The notes below the pieces were generated by a model. It saw nothing but the letters and a program-made list of their open reading frames with translations, ran no database searches and was not told the origin of the DNA. Of a stretch of 64,000 nt of DNA, positions 1-9,324 are shown piece after piece. This DNA is from Clostridia bacterium. Its GTDB lineage: Bacteria; Bacillota; Clostridia; Christensenellales; Borkfalkiaceae. Position 1 is the stretch's first letter, and each line of letters opens with the position of its first letter. The stretch lies in assembly GCA_017558825.1 (NCBI GenBank), contig JAFYTO010000017.1, forward strand, positions 1-64,000, in the 5' to 3' direction. The translations under genes were made by a program, and so were the position numbers.

Positions 1-208
1 AAAAATTCAAAACAAACAAAAATTTAATGATTTATACTTTACTTCGTATTAACCTCTATATCTTTATATATATAGAATATTCTTCTTTGTTGCCTTCTGT
101 ACTTTATTTTACTCTCGCCAGTACATTTCTGTACTAACTTTACTATGCAGTTGTCAATCTACTAAACTTAACCACAGTTAAGTGCGCCCTTTTTACACGC
201 GCTTTCTT

Positions 209-237
209 ATAATACAATATTCAAGTTTTTAAGTCAA
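209..237 (-). promoter_or_regulatory. Promoter reading out of the left edge
   Basis: On the minus strand a -35 box TTGACT (232-237) and a -10 box TATTAT (209-214) are separated by exactly 17 bp. Transcription would begin near 202 and run leftwards out of the window. No ATG with a ribosome binding site follows in the remaining 200 nt, so the transcript has a long untranslated leader or is an RNA gene. The leader contains short inverted repeats, CTTAAC/GTTAAG at 167-182 and GTAC/GTAC at 121-134. Apart from this promoter and the terminator at 300-341, I see nothing recognisable in 1-356. Confidence 0.5.
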
Positions 238-299
238 GCATTTTTAACGGTTTTTTTGAATATTTTTAAAAATTTTTTTGGCGCTTTTTTTTGCAAAAT

Positions 300-341
300 A
301 AAAGGCATTATCTAGCTATTTTCAATAATACAGATAACGCC
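300..341 (-). terminator. Terminator of the uvrBA-pgcA operon
   Basis: On the minus strand a 10-bp stem (arms 332-341 and 304-313, one G-T wobble) is followed by a T-rich run, just after the stop codon of the phosphohexomutase gene. Confidence 0.7.
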
Positions 342-356
342 GTTTTACCATATTTT

Positions 357-2078
357 CTATTTTAATAATTTATTGAAGTTGGTAGATAAAATTTCCAAAG
401 CTTTACTAGCCAAATTATAATCTTTTCCTTTTACAGAATAATAAATTTTTACTTTTGGCTCAGTTCCACTTGGTCTTACACACACAAAACCACCAACCTC
501 TAATTCGTAATAAAGGCAATTTACGTTTGAATATTCAAGGTCGCTTTCTGCTCCGCTTGCCGCAACTCTTTTTCCTATTAAATAGTCTCTTGTTGCAATA
601 ACTTTATAGCCACCTATATCTTCAATTTTAACGCCCCTCAACTTGCCTACAGCCCCTTCCATTTGCTCCATAGCAGTTACACCGCTATAGTTAATTGAAA
701 ACGTTTTATCTAAAACGTAGCCATATTTTTCGTATAAATCGTTAAGAACACTATAAATGCTTACACCTAAATAGTCATAATAACACGCCATTTCTGCAAA
801 AAGCATACTTGCAACAACCGCATCTTTATCGCGCGAGTGAGTGCCACGAAGATAACCGCAACTTTCTTCAAAACCAAACAAGAACGTATTGGTTTTGCTT
901 TTTTCAAAATTTGCTATTTTTTCGCCAATGTATTTAAAACCAACCGGAACGTCCATTATTTTAACGCCGTAATTGTCGCACAATAATTTTGCCATATCAG
1001 TTGAAACAAAACTTTTTACAACAACGCCGTTTTGTTTAAGCTTTCTTTCTTCTTGTAAACGTCTTAAAACGTAATCAGTTAATAAAATACCAACTTGATT
1101 TCCCGTCAACGAAACAAAATCTCCACTATCATTGCGTATTACAACGCCCAACCTATCACAGTCTGGGTCTGTTCCAAAAACTAAATTGGCATTTATTTTA
1201 TTTGCAAGTTCTATGCCTAAATTAAGAGCTTCTTTATTTTCAGGGTTAGGCACTTCTACAGTGCTAAAATTAAAGTCTTTATTTGCCTGGCTTTCAACTA
1301 AAGAACAAGAAATTCCAAGTTTTTTAAGCACTGCCATAACGGGAGCGTAACCCGTACCGTGAAGCGGAGTATAAACAACCTTTATTTTTCTACCTTGTTT
1401 TCTAACCGCCTTTTTGGAAAGCGATAACTTAGATATTGTTTTTACGTATTTTTTTAAAAATGCACCTGCAATAATCTTTAAATATTTTTGATTTTTTAAC
1501 GTGCTTATAGGCACGGTATCAATATTAAACCAATCTTCTATTTGAGATATGTATTCAACAACTTTTGCCGTTGCTTCGGGCGACATTTGAGCGCCGTCTT
1601 GCCCATAAACTTTATAACCGTTATACTCTTTTGGGTTATGGCTTGCAGTTATCATAATTCCAGCAGTAGCACCGTAATATCTAATAGCGTACGAAAGCAT
1701 TGGAACTGGACTAGGCTCTTTAAAGAGCCTAACTTGTATGCCGTTTTTTATAAGAACGCCGGCGCAAGCCTTAGCAAAAACGTCACTATTTTTACGCGTG
1801 TCGTATGAAATAACCACGCCGTTTTCCATAGCCTTATAACCTAAACTTTCAATATATTCTGCAAGCCCTTTCGTTGCTCTTTTTACGGTATAAATATTCA
1901 TCATATTCTTTCCGTAACCAATTAAACCACGCATTCCCGCAGTACCAAATTCAAGCTCTTTAGAAAAACGATATTTTAACTCTTGTTCATCGTCTTTTAT
2001 AGCGCTTAATTCTTCATAACCCTCAGCGTTTAAAAGTGGATTGCATATCCAATTGTTATACTCTATTTTGTAATCCAT
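357..2078 (-). CDS. pgcA: Alpha-D-phosphohexomutase (phosphoglucomutase/phosphomannomutase)
   Basis: A cytoplasmic enzyme interconverting hexose 1- and 6-phosphates, most likely glucose, feeding glycogen, cell-wall and exopolysaccharide precursors. The 573-aa protein has all four family landmarks: the catalytic serine loop TASHNP (144-149, Ser146), the metal-binding loop DPDCDR (304-309; Cys replaces the usual Ala), the sugar-specificity loop GFEES (402-406) and the phosphate-binding loop RPSGTEPK (535-542). The length fits the long Bacillota PgcA type. It is the last gene of the uvrB-uvrA-membrane protein operon, starts 2 bp after the preceding stop codon and is followed by a terminator. Glucose versus mannose preference cannot be decided from sequence. 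Confidence 0.93.
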   Translation of the reverse strand: MDYKIEYNNWICNPLLNAEGYEELSAIKDDEQELKYRFSKELEFGTAGMRGLIGYGKNMMNIYTVKRATKGLAEYIESLGYKAMENGVVISYDTRKNSDVFAKACAGVLIKNGIQVRLFKEPSPVPMLSYAIRYYGATAGIMITASHNPKEYNGYKVYGQDGAQMSPEATAKVVEYISQIEDWFNIDTVPISTLKNQKYLKIIAGAFLKKYVKTISKLSLSKKAVRKQGRKIKVVYTPLHGTGYAPVMAVLKKLGISCSLVESQANKDFNFSTVEVPNPENKEALNLGIELANKINANLVFGTDPDCDRLGVVIRNDSGDFVSLTGNQVGILLTDYVLRRLQEERKLKQNGVVVKSFVSTDMAKLLCDNYGVKIMDVPVGFKYIGEKIANFEKSKTNTFLFGFEESCGYLRGTHSRDKDAVVASMLFAEMACYYDYLGVSIYSVLNDLYEKYGYVLDKTFSINYSGVTAMEQMEGAVGKLRGVKIEDIGGYKVIATRDYLIGKRVAASGAESDLEYSNVNCLYYELEVGGFVCVRPSGTEPKVKIYYSVKGKDYNLASKALEILSTNFNKLLK

Positions 2079-2080
2079 AA

Positions 2081-2500
2081 TTATTTTCCCACCCTATTTA
2101 ACTTATTGTAAATAGCTTGTTGTTTTTGCATTTCCAATTTAGTAATTTCTGCAATTTTAGCCCTATATCTATCGTATTTTTTAATGAGTGCTTTTTTGAT
2201 AAATAAAAACCATATTATAGCGTAAGTAAGCATTATAATAGGCGCAATAAACGATATCCACGCACCAGTGCTACCACCAATTTTTTTGAGTGATATTATA
2301 TATAAAACAGTAACAGCTCCCATAATTGCGCTTAAAATTAAGCAAGTTATAGCAAAGGCGTTAAGCCCCTTTATACTTGATACAATTTTAGGTAAATTGC
2401 TGGTATAAAACGCCCTTTCGCCAAGTTCGCGTATGCCTGAAATTTCTTTTGCAGATAATTTTTCTTCTTTTTGTATTTTTTTAAATTCATCTCTTATCAT
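2081..2500 (-). CDS. Small two-helix membrane protein of unknown function
   Basis: A 139-aa protein I do not recognise. The N-terminal 45 residues are charged and predicted helical. Two hydrophobic segments follow (about 48-70 and 80-101), then a basic and polar cytoplasmic-looking helical tail of about 38 residues ending in GK. The start ATG overlaps the uvrA stop codon by 4 bp (ATGA type), so it is translationally coupled to uvrA, and it ends 2 bp before the phosphohexomutase start. There is no signal peptide. The position in a repair-gene operon gives no firm clue to function. Confidence 0.75.
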   Translation of the reverse strand: MIRDEFKKIQKEEKLSAKEISGIRELGERAFYTSNLPKIVSSIKGLNAFAITCLILSAIMGAVTVLYIISLKKIGGSTGAWISFIAPIIMLTYAIIWFLFIKKALIKKYDRYRAKIAEITKLEMQKQQAIYNKLNRVGK

Positions 2501-5328
2501 AACGTGCCTTCATTATTAAAAATTTTATTTAAAAACTGCCCTGTAAAACTTTGCTCGTTCTTACTTACCTCTTCAGGCGTGCCTTGAGCAATAATTCTAC
2601 CACCACCGTCACCACCCTCAGGACCAAGGTCAATTATATGGTCGGCAATTTTAATTACGTCTAAATTGTGTTCTATAATCACCACGGTATTGCCAGCATT
2701 TCTAAGTTCGTATAATATGTTTATAAGTTTAGAAACGTCATAAGAGTGTAAGCCCGTTGTAGGCTCGTCTAAAATATATAGCGTTCTACCAGTAGAGCGT
2801 TTAGAAAGCTCTGTTGCAAGCTTAACTCTTTGCGCCTCACCACCAGAAAGCGTTGGGGCTGGCTGACCAAGTTTGATATACCCTAAGCCCACGTCTTTAA
2901 GCCTCTTTATTTTATTGTAAATGCGCGGAACGTTTTGGAAGAATTCAACAGCCTCGTCTACAGTCATATCTAAAACGTCTGAAATATCTTTACCTTTATA
3001 TTTTACGGAGAGAGTTTCCCTATTATATCTTTTTCCTTTACAAACTTCGCAAGGAACGTAAACGTCTGGCAAGAAATGCATTGAAATTGTAATAATACCG
3101 TCACCAGAACAATGTTCGCACCTGCCACCTTGAACGTTAAAACTAAAACGCCCAGCCGTGTATCCACGTTCTTTTGCATCAATTGTAGAAGCAAATATTT
3201 CACGAATAAACGTAAATACACCAGTATAGGTTGCAGGGTTAGACCTTGGCGTTCTTCCTATTGGAGATTGGTCTATTGCAATTACGTTGTCAAAATACTC
3301 TACACCCTCAATTCCATCACAGCTGCCAAGCCTCATTTTAGCTCCGTTTAGCTTGACGGCGCACTCAGGATATAAAATTTCGTTAACGAGCGAACTTTTG
3401 CCACTGCCAGAAACTCCAGTTACCGCAGTTATTAAACCAACAGGAAAAGACGCATCAATACCTTTTAAATTGTTTTGCTTAGCACCTTTAACGGTTAAAA
3501 ACCTACCGTCACTAGCAACTCTAAACGGAGGGATTTCAATTTTGCGCCTACCGCTTAAATAATCACCTGTAATAGAGTTTTTACAGTCCATAACCTGTTG
3601 TAAATTTCCAGCAACCACAACTTCGCCACCGTGAACTCCGGCACGCCTGCCTATATCTACGATATAGTCTGCCTCACGCATCATATCTTCATCGTGTTCA
3701 ACAACTATTAAAGTGTTGCCCAAATCTCTAAGCCTTTTTAACGCTGAAATAAGTTTTAAATTATCTCTTTGATGAAGCCCTATACTAGGTTCGTCTAAGA
3801 TATATAAAACCCCGGTCAACCCACTGCCTATTTGAGTAGCAAGCCTAATTCTTTGCGCCTCACCGCCAGAAAGCGAGCCTGCCATTCTAGATAAATTTAA
3901 ATACGATAAGCCAACTTCTTTTAAGAAGTTTAACCTTGCCTTAATTTCTTTTACTATGCTTTTTGCTATAATACCTTGAGTTTCCGTAAGAGTTAAATTT
4001 TCAATAAAATTATACGCATCACTAACGCTTAACGAGCAAACGTCATCAATATTTTTACCGTTAATAGTAACCGATAACGCTTCCTTTTTAAGCCTTTTTC
4101 CTCCGCACGTTTTGCAAGGCATAGTGTACATATACTTTTCAATTTCACTCTTTGTATAGTCACTTGTCGTTTCGCGATATCTTCTTTCAAGATTAGGAAT
4201 AACCCCCTCGTAAGAAGAATTAAAACTACCGCTAAAAGTGCGCGTGCTATACTGCATTTGTATCTTTTCGCCACCGTTGCCGTAAAGTATTATGTTTAAT
4301 ATGTCTTTTGATAAATCGCAAATAGGCGTATCTAAACTAAAACCATAGGTTTTAGCAAGTGAAGAAAAGTACATTTGCGTCATACGTCCACTATCCAAAT
4401 TCCAACCCGATATAGTCAGTGCGCCTTGCGATAAACTTTTAGACGTATCACCCAATATAAGTTTTTCGTCTATCGCCATCTTATGCCCCAAGCCCTTACA
4501 GTCTTCACACGCGCCGAATGGATTGTTAAATGAAAACAGCCTTGGCTCAATTTCCGGCATAGACGTTCCGCAATTTGGGCAAGAATATTTAGTTGAATAC
4601 AAATGCTCTTCGCCATCAACGGAAATTACAACCAAACCGTCCGCAAGCTTTAAAGCACTTTCTACGCTGTCAGTTAAACGCTTTTCAATACCTTGTTTAA
4701 TAATTAACCTATCAACGACTACGCTAATAGAGTGTTTAACGTTTTTATCAAGGCTAATTTGTTCAGACAAGTCTCGCACAACACCATCTATTTCAACCCT
4801 AACGTAACCAGCCTTTTTAAAGCCTAATATAAGTTTTTCAAATTCGCCTTTTTTACCGCGAACCACAGGAGCGTTTATTAGAATTTTACTATTTTCTTTA
4901 AACGATAAAACTTTATCAACAATTTCATCAATACTTTGCCTATCAATCAAATTTCCACAGTTGGGACAATGCGGAGTTCCAATTTTTGCAAATAAAAGCC
5001 TTAAATAGTCGTAAATTTCAGTAACCGTACCTACAGTAGAGCGTGGGTTGTTTGACGTTGTTTTTTGGTCTATTGAAATTGCTGGCGATAACCCCTCAAT
5101 ACTATCAACGTCAGGTTTTTCCATTTGCCCTAAGAATTGGCGCGCGTAACTAGATAAACTTTCCATATAACGCCTTTGACCTTCAGCAAAAATAGTATCG
5201 AACGCCAAAGTGGACTTTCCGCTACCAGAAAGCCCTGTAAATACCACGAGTTTATCTCTTGGAATTTCTACGTTTAAATTTTTTAAGTTGTTTTGCTTTG
5301 CGCCTTTAATAATTATTTTATCAAGCAT
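2497..5328 (-). CDS. uvrA: Excinuclease ABC subunit A
   Basis: The damage-sensing ATPase of nucleotide excision repair; as a dimer it loads UvrB at lesions. The 943-aa protein is full length. Two ABC ATPase modules are visible: Walker [10 protein letters not shown] at 32-40 and GVSGSGKSS near 638-646, each with an LSGGEAQR signature (about residues 485 and 823) and an ILDEP Walker B. Zinc-binding CPNC, CEDC, CKTC and CEHC/CEVC pairs are present, as expected of UvrA. The start overlaps the end of uvrB by 8 bp, giving a coupled uvrB-uvrA unit. The order matches many Bacillota. Confidence 0.98.
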   Translation of the reverse strand: MLDKIIIKGAKQNNLKNLNVEIPRDKLVVFTGLSGSGKSTLAFDTIFAEGQRRYMESLSSYARQFLGQMEKPDVDSIEGLSPAISIDQKTTSNNPRSTVGTVTEIYDYLRLLFAKIGTPHCPNCGNLIDRQSIDEIVDKVLSFKENSKILINAPVVRGKKGEFEKLILGFKKAGYVRVEIDGVVRDLSEQISLDKNVKHSISVVVDRLIIKQGIEKRLTDSVESALKLADGLVVISVDGEEHLYSTKYSCPNCGTSMPEIEPRLFSFNNPFGACEDCKGLGHKMAIDEKLILGDTSKSLSQGALTISGWNLDSGRMTQMYFSSLAKTYGFSLDTPICDLSKDILNIILYGNGGEKIQMQYSTRTFSGSFNSSYEGVIPNLERRYRETTSDYTKSEIEKYMYTMPCKTCGGKRLKKEALSVTINGKNIDDVCSLSVSDAYNFIENLTLTETQGIIAKSIVKEIKARLNFLKEVGLSYLNLSRMAGSLSGGEAQRIRLATQIGSGLTGVLYILDEPSIGLHQRDNLKLISALKRLRDLGNTLIVVEHDEDMMREADYIVDIGRRAGVHGGEVVVAGNLQQVMDCKNSITGDYLSGRRKIEIPPFRVASDGRFLTVKGAKQNNLKGIDASFPVGLITAVTGVSGSGKSSLVNEILYPECAVKLNGAKMRLGSCDGIEGVEYFDNVIAIDQSPIGRTPRSNPATYTGVFTFIREIFASTIDAKERGYTAGRFSFNVQGGRCEHCSGDGIITISMHFLPDVYVPCEVCKGKRYNRETLSVKYKGKDISDVLDMTVDEAVEFFQNVPRIYNKIKRLKDVGLGYIKLGQPAPTLSGGEAQRVKLATELSKRSTGRTLYILDEPTTGLHSYDVSKLINILYELRNAGNTVVIIEHNLDVIKIADHIIDLGPEGGDGGGRIIAQGTPEEVSKNEQSFTGQFLNKIFNNEGTL

Positions 5329-7294
5329 TTTTTGTCCTTAATTTCTTTTTTAACGCGGTTATAGTATCTCTTAACTCAATGCATTTTTCAAAATCTAAGT
5401 TCTTTGAAGCAATTTTCATAAGAGCGTTTAACTTTTCTATTTCTTCTGGAATATCTTTGAGTTTTATATCTTTAGTCTTGTCAATTTTTTTAGTTATAAC
5501 AAGAGTGTTTTTTACTTCTTTTATGATAGTTTTTGGCACTATTCCGTGCTCTTCATTATACTGCATTTGCACGGCTCTACGGCGATTAGTTTCATCAATT
5601 GCCCTTTGCATACTGCCGGTAATTACGTCAGCATACATAATAACCCTGCCCTCTGCATTACGTGCCGTTCTACCTATGGTTTGAATAAGCGAAGTGTCAC
5701 TACGCAAAAAGCCCTCTTTGTCAGCATCAAGTATTGCAACCAACTTAACCTCTGGAATATCTAAACCCTCACGAAGAAGATTTATTCCAACCAAAACGTC
5801 AATTTCCCCTGTGCGAAGTTCTTGAATAATGTCTATTCGCTCAAGCGTGTCTATGTCACTGTGCATATAACGCACCTTAAAGCGCCTTTCTTTTAGATAT
5901 TCGGTAAGGCTTTCAGCCATTTTTTTAGTCATAGTAGTAACTAAAATTCTACCGCCATTTGAAATCACTTTAGTGATTTCGCCTTCCAAATCATCTATTT
6001 GACCATCTATTTTTCTTACCTCTACAGGCGGGTCAACAAGCCCAGTTGGTCTAATTAGTTGCTCGGCAACGTTGTCAGCCAAATTTAATTCATAATCTGC
6101 CGGAGTTGCAGAAACGCATATAATCTGGTTTATACGCTTTTCAAATTCTTCAAACTTTAACGGCCTATTATCAAAAGCCGACTTTAACCTAAAACCATAA
6201 TCTACAAGATTTGTTTTGCGCGCTTTATCTCCATTATACATAGCTCTTAATTGTGGAAGAGTCATATGACTTTCATCAACAAAAAGCAAGAAATCTTTTG
6301 GAAAGTAGTCAAGCAACGTAAATGGCGGCTCTCCGGGGCTTCTACCGTCAAAATATCTACTGTAATTTTCAACCCCACTACAATAGCCTATTTCATTCAT
6401 CATTTCAACGTCATACATAGTGCGCTGTCTAAGCCTTTGCGCTTCTAAAATTTTGCCATCGTCTTCAAACGCCTTTACCTCGTTATCAAGGTCGCAAGTA
6501 ATTGCTTTTAAAGCGTTCTGCATTTTTTCACTGCCAACCGCATAGTGGCTTGCTGGAAAAATAACGGCGTGTTTAAGAGTTGAAATAGGTTCACCTGTAA
6601 CAAAATCAACTTCCTTAACACTTTCAATTTCATCTCCAAAAAATTCAACGCGAATAACAGTTTGACTGTTTGAAATTGGAAAAATATCTAAAATATCTCC
6701 CCTAACTCTAAAACTACCACGTTGAAAATCAATATCACGCCTTTCGTAATGAATAGAAACGAGTTTGCGCATAACTTGGTCTCTTTCACAACTTTCGCCT
6801 GGGCGAAGTGAAAGGGCGAGTTTGTAATATTCTTCAGGCGCACCTAGACCGTAAATACAACTTACTGACGCAACAACCAAAACGTCTCTTCTCTCACCAA
6901 GCGCGCTTGTGGCACTGTGGCGAAGCTTGTCTATTTCATCGTTTATAGACAAATCTTTTTCAATGTAAGTATCACTTGCAGGAAGATAAGATTCCGGCTG
7001 ATAATAATCGTAATAAGAAACGAAGTATTCTACGGCGTTTTCAGGAAAAAACTCTCTAAACTCGTTGCAAAGTTGAGCTGCTAAAGTTTTATTGTGCGCT
7101 ATGACCAAAGTAGGTCTTTGAACGTTTTCAATAACGTTAGCCATAGTAAAGGTTTTACCACTGCCCGTAACGCCTACCAACACCTGCGTTTTTAATCCGT
7201 CAAAAACGCCTTCGGTAAGCGAGTTAATAGCATTAGGCTGGTCACCAGTTGGCTTATATGAACTTTTTAAAACGAATTTTTTACTAGCGCTCAA
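5321..7294 (-). CDS. uvrB: Excinuclease ABC subunit B
   Basis: The DNA-verifying helicase-like subunit of nucleotide excision repair; it receives damaged DNA from UvrA and recruits UvrC. The 657-aa protein has Walker A GVTGSGKT (41-48), the beta-hairpin motif [10 protein letters not shown], the DESH Walker B box (about 339-342) and a C-terminal UVR domain (about 620-650). The start codon is TTG, preceded by an AGGAG ribosome binding site; the family N-terminus with GDQP aligns only with this start and no in-frame ATG lies close by. It is the first gene of the uvrBA operon. I saw no LexA-like box upstream (7295-7421), so SOS control is not supported here. Confidence 0.98.
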   Translation of the reverse strand: MSASKKFVLKSSYKPTGDQPNAINSLTEGVFDGLKTQVLVGVTGSGKTFTMANVIENVQRPTLVIAHNKTLAAQLCNEFREFFPENAVEYFVSYYDYYQPESYLPASDTYIEKDLSINDEIDKLRHSATSALGERRDVLVVASVSCIYGLGAPEEYYKLALSLRPGESCERDQVMRKLVSIHYERRDIDFQRGSFRVRGDILDIFPISNSQTVIRVEFFGDEIESVKEVDFVTGEPISTLKHAVIFPASHYAVGSEKMQNALKAITCDLDNEVKAFEDDGKILEAQRLRQRTMYDVEMMNEIGYCSGVENYSRYFDGRSPGEPPFTLLDYFPKDFLLFVDESHMTLPQLRAMYNGDKARKTNLVDYGFRLKSAFDNRPLKFEEFEKRINQIICVSATPADYELNLADNVAEQLIRPTGLVDPPVEVRKIDGQIDDLEGEITKVISNGGRILVTTMTKKMAESLTEYLKERRFKVRYMHSDIDTLERIDIIQELRTGEIDVLVGINLLREGLDIPEVKLVAILDADKEGFLRSDTSLIQTIGRTARNAEGRVIMYADVITGSMQRAIDETNRRRAVQMQYNEEHGIVPKTIIKEVKNTLVITKKIDKTKDIKLKDIPEEIEKLNALMKIASKNLDFEKCIELRDTITALKKKLRTKNA

Positions 7295-7421
7295 TTTGCC
7301 TTCTCCTAAAAAGCGGTATATTGTTTATAATAACATAAAAATTATATAAAACAAAGCGTTTTTTTAATTTTGATTATTTTATGCTCGCTTTTTTACTAAA
7401 AAGCGCTCATTTTTACAGCGT

Positions 7422-7778
7422 TTAACTAAAAAGCAACACTAAAATTCTGCCAACTAAAAAAGAAACACAAGCAGAAAGCAGCGCAAGTAATAGTCTAAAT
7501 TTAATTACGCTTAGGCTTTTTTTGTACTCTTCTTTATAATTTCGCCCTTTATTTGTAATTGTTATGCAATACATATCACCATCTTTAGCAGTAGTTAAAA
7601 TTAGGTCTATATAACCCGCGCTCTCTAAGCCTTTTAATATTTCAAAAACGTTATTTTCACTAACCTTTTTGCTTCCTACAAACGCAACTATTTTTGACGG
7701 TAATATTAAGCAAGAATCTCTATTTTGACAGTGGTCGTTTACAACCTTTAACACTGCTTTTTGAGTAGAATTTAGCAT
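7422..7778 (-). CDS. Winged-helix-like protein with C-terminal membrane anchor (copy 1)
   Basis: A 118-aa unknown protein. The first 85 residues look like a winged-helix fold: helices, then a beta hairpin ending in a TNKGRNYKEE-type strand. One hydrophobic segment (about 95-117) follows, with almost nothing after it. The N-terminal domain should face the cytoplasm. It is clearly paralogous to the gene just upstream (7780-8157), with matching KG.NYKE motifs and the same architecture, and starts 1 bp after that gene's stop, so the two are co-translated. The flanking stretch 7379-7421 holds an imperfect inverted repeat but no convincing terminator. Function unknown; a membrane-tethered regulator is only a guess. 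Confidence 0.7.
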   Translation of the reverse strand: MLNSTQKAVLKVVNDHCQNRDSCLILPSKIVAFVGSKKVSENNVFEILKGLESAGYIDLILTTAKDGDMYCITITNKGRNYKEEYKKSLSVIKFRLLLALLSACVSFLVGRILVLLFS

Positions 7779-7779
7779 T

Positions 7780-8157
7780 TTACGCTCTCCAAATTATGCT
7801 TAAAAATATAGCAATTGCCGCTCCAACAAAACCGCCCACAAACGAAGCAAAAACGCACCAACCAACTAGCGAATTGCGCTTGACAACAACTTGAACGTCA
7901 TTAGCAAAAGTTTGCTCTTTATAATTTAACCCTTTTTCAGTTGTCGACACGCAAAAAGTTTCGCCGTCATCATATTTTAATCGAATAAACCCACTTGAAA
8001 ACAAATTGGCTACGGCTGTTTTTATTTGCACTTTGTCAACAGTTGACTGCACGCCTAAAAAAGTAAAAATTTCATCGATAGTTATAACGATAAAATTTCC
8101 GCTTTTACAATTTGAATTTATATAATTTAAAACGATTTTTTCGTATTTTTCAAGCAT
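7780..8157 (-). CDS. Winged-helix-like protein with C-terminal membrane anchor (copy 2)
   Basis: A 125-aa paralogue of the gene at 7422-7778: a winged-helix-like N-terminal domain, the TEKGLNYKEQ motif, a short polar linker and one glycine- and alanine-rich hydrophobic segment at the C-terminus. The open frame extends to 8205, but the ATG at 8155-8157 is preferred: it aligns with the paralogue's MLN start and is preceded by an AAAAGGG-type ribosome binding site. The upstream terminator at 8204-8231 implies that this pair has its own promoter, which I could not locate with confidence. No known family recognised. Confidence 0.68.
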   Translation of the reverse strand: MLEKYEKIVLNYINSNCKSGNFIVITIDEIFTFLGVQSTVDKVQIKTAVANLFSSGFIRLKYDDGETFCVSTTEKGLNYKEQTFANDVQVVVKRNSLVGWCVFASFVGGFVGAAIAIFLSIIWRA

Positions 8158-8203
8158 AAAACCCTTTTTTAGTAAGTATGCTCCATTATTAAAAAAATAA
8201 AAC

Positions 8204-8231
8204 AAAAAAAGGCGTATTTTACCACGCCTTA
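8204..8231 (-). terminator. Terminator of the polA-coaE-transglycosylase operon
   Basis: An AAGGCGT/ACGCCTT hairpin overlaps the stop codon of the transglycosylase gene and is followed on the minus strand by a T7 run. Confidence 0.75.
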
Positions 8232-8759
8232 ATTTATTAATATTTTATACAACTTTTGTCGCCTTTTAACTTTAGTTAAATACGCTTTTGTTTCTTTATA
8301 GGTTATAGTTTTAATTTCTATAACGCCATTGCTGTCAATCCATTCTTTTACTTTAGTTTCGCCAGCGTTATATGCGCAAATTACAGTGTTTTCATCACTA
8401 AATTTATTTGCTAAATACTTCAAGTATTGCACGCCTAAATATATGTTAACACGACTATCAAAAAGGTCTATTTCTTCATTAAAACCAACTAAATTTGCAA
8501 TATATTTTGCGGTTGAATTAGTTAATTGCATAAGCCCAACCGCACTTTTTTTTGATACGGCTTTTTCGTTAAAATTACTCTCGGTTTTTATTATAGCCAA
8601 TACTAAATCAGTACCAATACCAGTACCATTACACTGCTTTTTTACTTCATTTAAAACTTTGCCGTATCCGCCAACGCCATATATAAAACTACACACAAAA
8701 AATAAGGTTATATTTATGGCAACAAAAAATATAATACTACGCTTTTTTAATAATTTCAT
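8229..8759 (-). CDS. Lytic murein transglycosylase, Slt/GEWL type
   Basis: An extracytoplasmic enzyme predicted to cleave the MurNAc-GlcNAc bond of peptidoglycan with 1,6-anhydro product formation. The 176-aa protein has an uncleaved-looking N-terminal signal anchor (about 9-29) and a single SLT domain with the catalytic glutamate in KTES (Glu60), the GLMQL motif (75-79) and the AYNAG motif. This is the minimal YjbJ/SltA-like architecture without extra wall-binding domains. The start lies inside the coaE 3' end (23-bp overlap), so it is the last gene of a polA-coaE operon; no functional link is obvious. Confidence 0.88.
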   Translation of the reverse strand: MKLLKKRSIIFFVAINITLFFVCSFIYGVGGYGKVLNEVKKQCNGTGIGTDLVLAIIKTESNFNEKAVSKKSAVGLMQLTNSTAKYIANLVGFNEEIDLFDSRVNIYLGVQYLKYLANKFSDENTVICAYNAGETKVKEWIDSNGVIEIKTITYKETKAYLTKVKRRQKLYKILIN

Positions 8760-9324
8760 TTACAACTGCCTTAACTTTTTGTTCTAATTCTAAAATTGAA
8801 CTATCGTTATATATAACAGTATGCTTAAAAATTTTATTATTTTCGTAATCGAATTGATTTTTTATTCTATTTTCAATTTCTTCTTTAGTTAAATTATCTC
8901 TAATAGATACGCTTTCTACTCTTTTTTGCCTGTCTCTTAAAATAATTATAACTTTGTTATAAAAACTTTCATAACCGCCCTCAAACAAAAGAGGAACTTC
9001 GTTAAAAACAACGCCGCCTTGCCCCTTACTTAGTTCAAGCATTTTGCGCATAATTTTAGGATGAGTATATTCGTTTAACGCTTTTAACGCTTCTTTATTT
9101 GAAAAAACTATAGCCGAAACCTCTTTTAAACTCTGCTTTTTATCTCCGTTAAATTTAACGCCGACACTGCTTAATACGCCGTTAAAAAACTCGCTATCTT
9201 CAAGCAAAGTTTTATAAACTTCATCTGCACTAAATACGGCAAAACCTAGTTCTTTTATTATTTTTATAACGGTAGATTTTCCACTACCAATTCCACCCGT
9301 TACGGCAACTAAGTAATTACTCAT
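8737..9324 (-). CDS. coaE: Dephospho-CoA kinase
   Basis: Catalyses the last step of coenzyme A synthesis, ATP-dependent 3'-phosphorylation of dephospho-CoA. The 195-aa protein has the P-loop GGIGSGKS (10-17), the SADEVYK segment equivalent to the family DAD motif, and the conserved PLLFE motif of the CoA-binding domain. Length is normal. The start codon overlaps the polA stop by 4 bp; polA-coaE adjacency is common in Bacillota. Confidence 0.95.
   Translation of the reverse strand: MSNYLVAVTGGIGSGKSTVIKIIKELGFAVFSADEVYKTLLEDSEFFNGVLSSVGVKFNGDKKQSLKEVSAIVFSNKEALKALNEYTHPKIMRKMLELSKGQGGVVFNEVPLLFEGGYESFYNKVIIILRDRQKRVESVSIRDNLTKEEIENRIKNQFDYENNKIFKHTVIYNDSSILELEQKVKAVVNEIIKKA

Noticed and set aside
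7295-7421. LexA box upstream of uvrB
   Set aside because: Checked both strands; only an imperfect AACAAAGCGTT-type sequence with wrong spacing was found.
8329-8787. 152-codon open frame antisense to the transglycosylase
   Set aside because: The opposite strand has clear SLT catalytic motifs; this frame shows no family motif.
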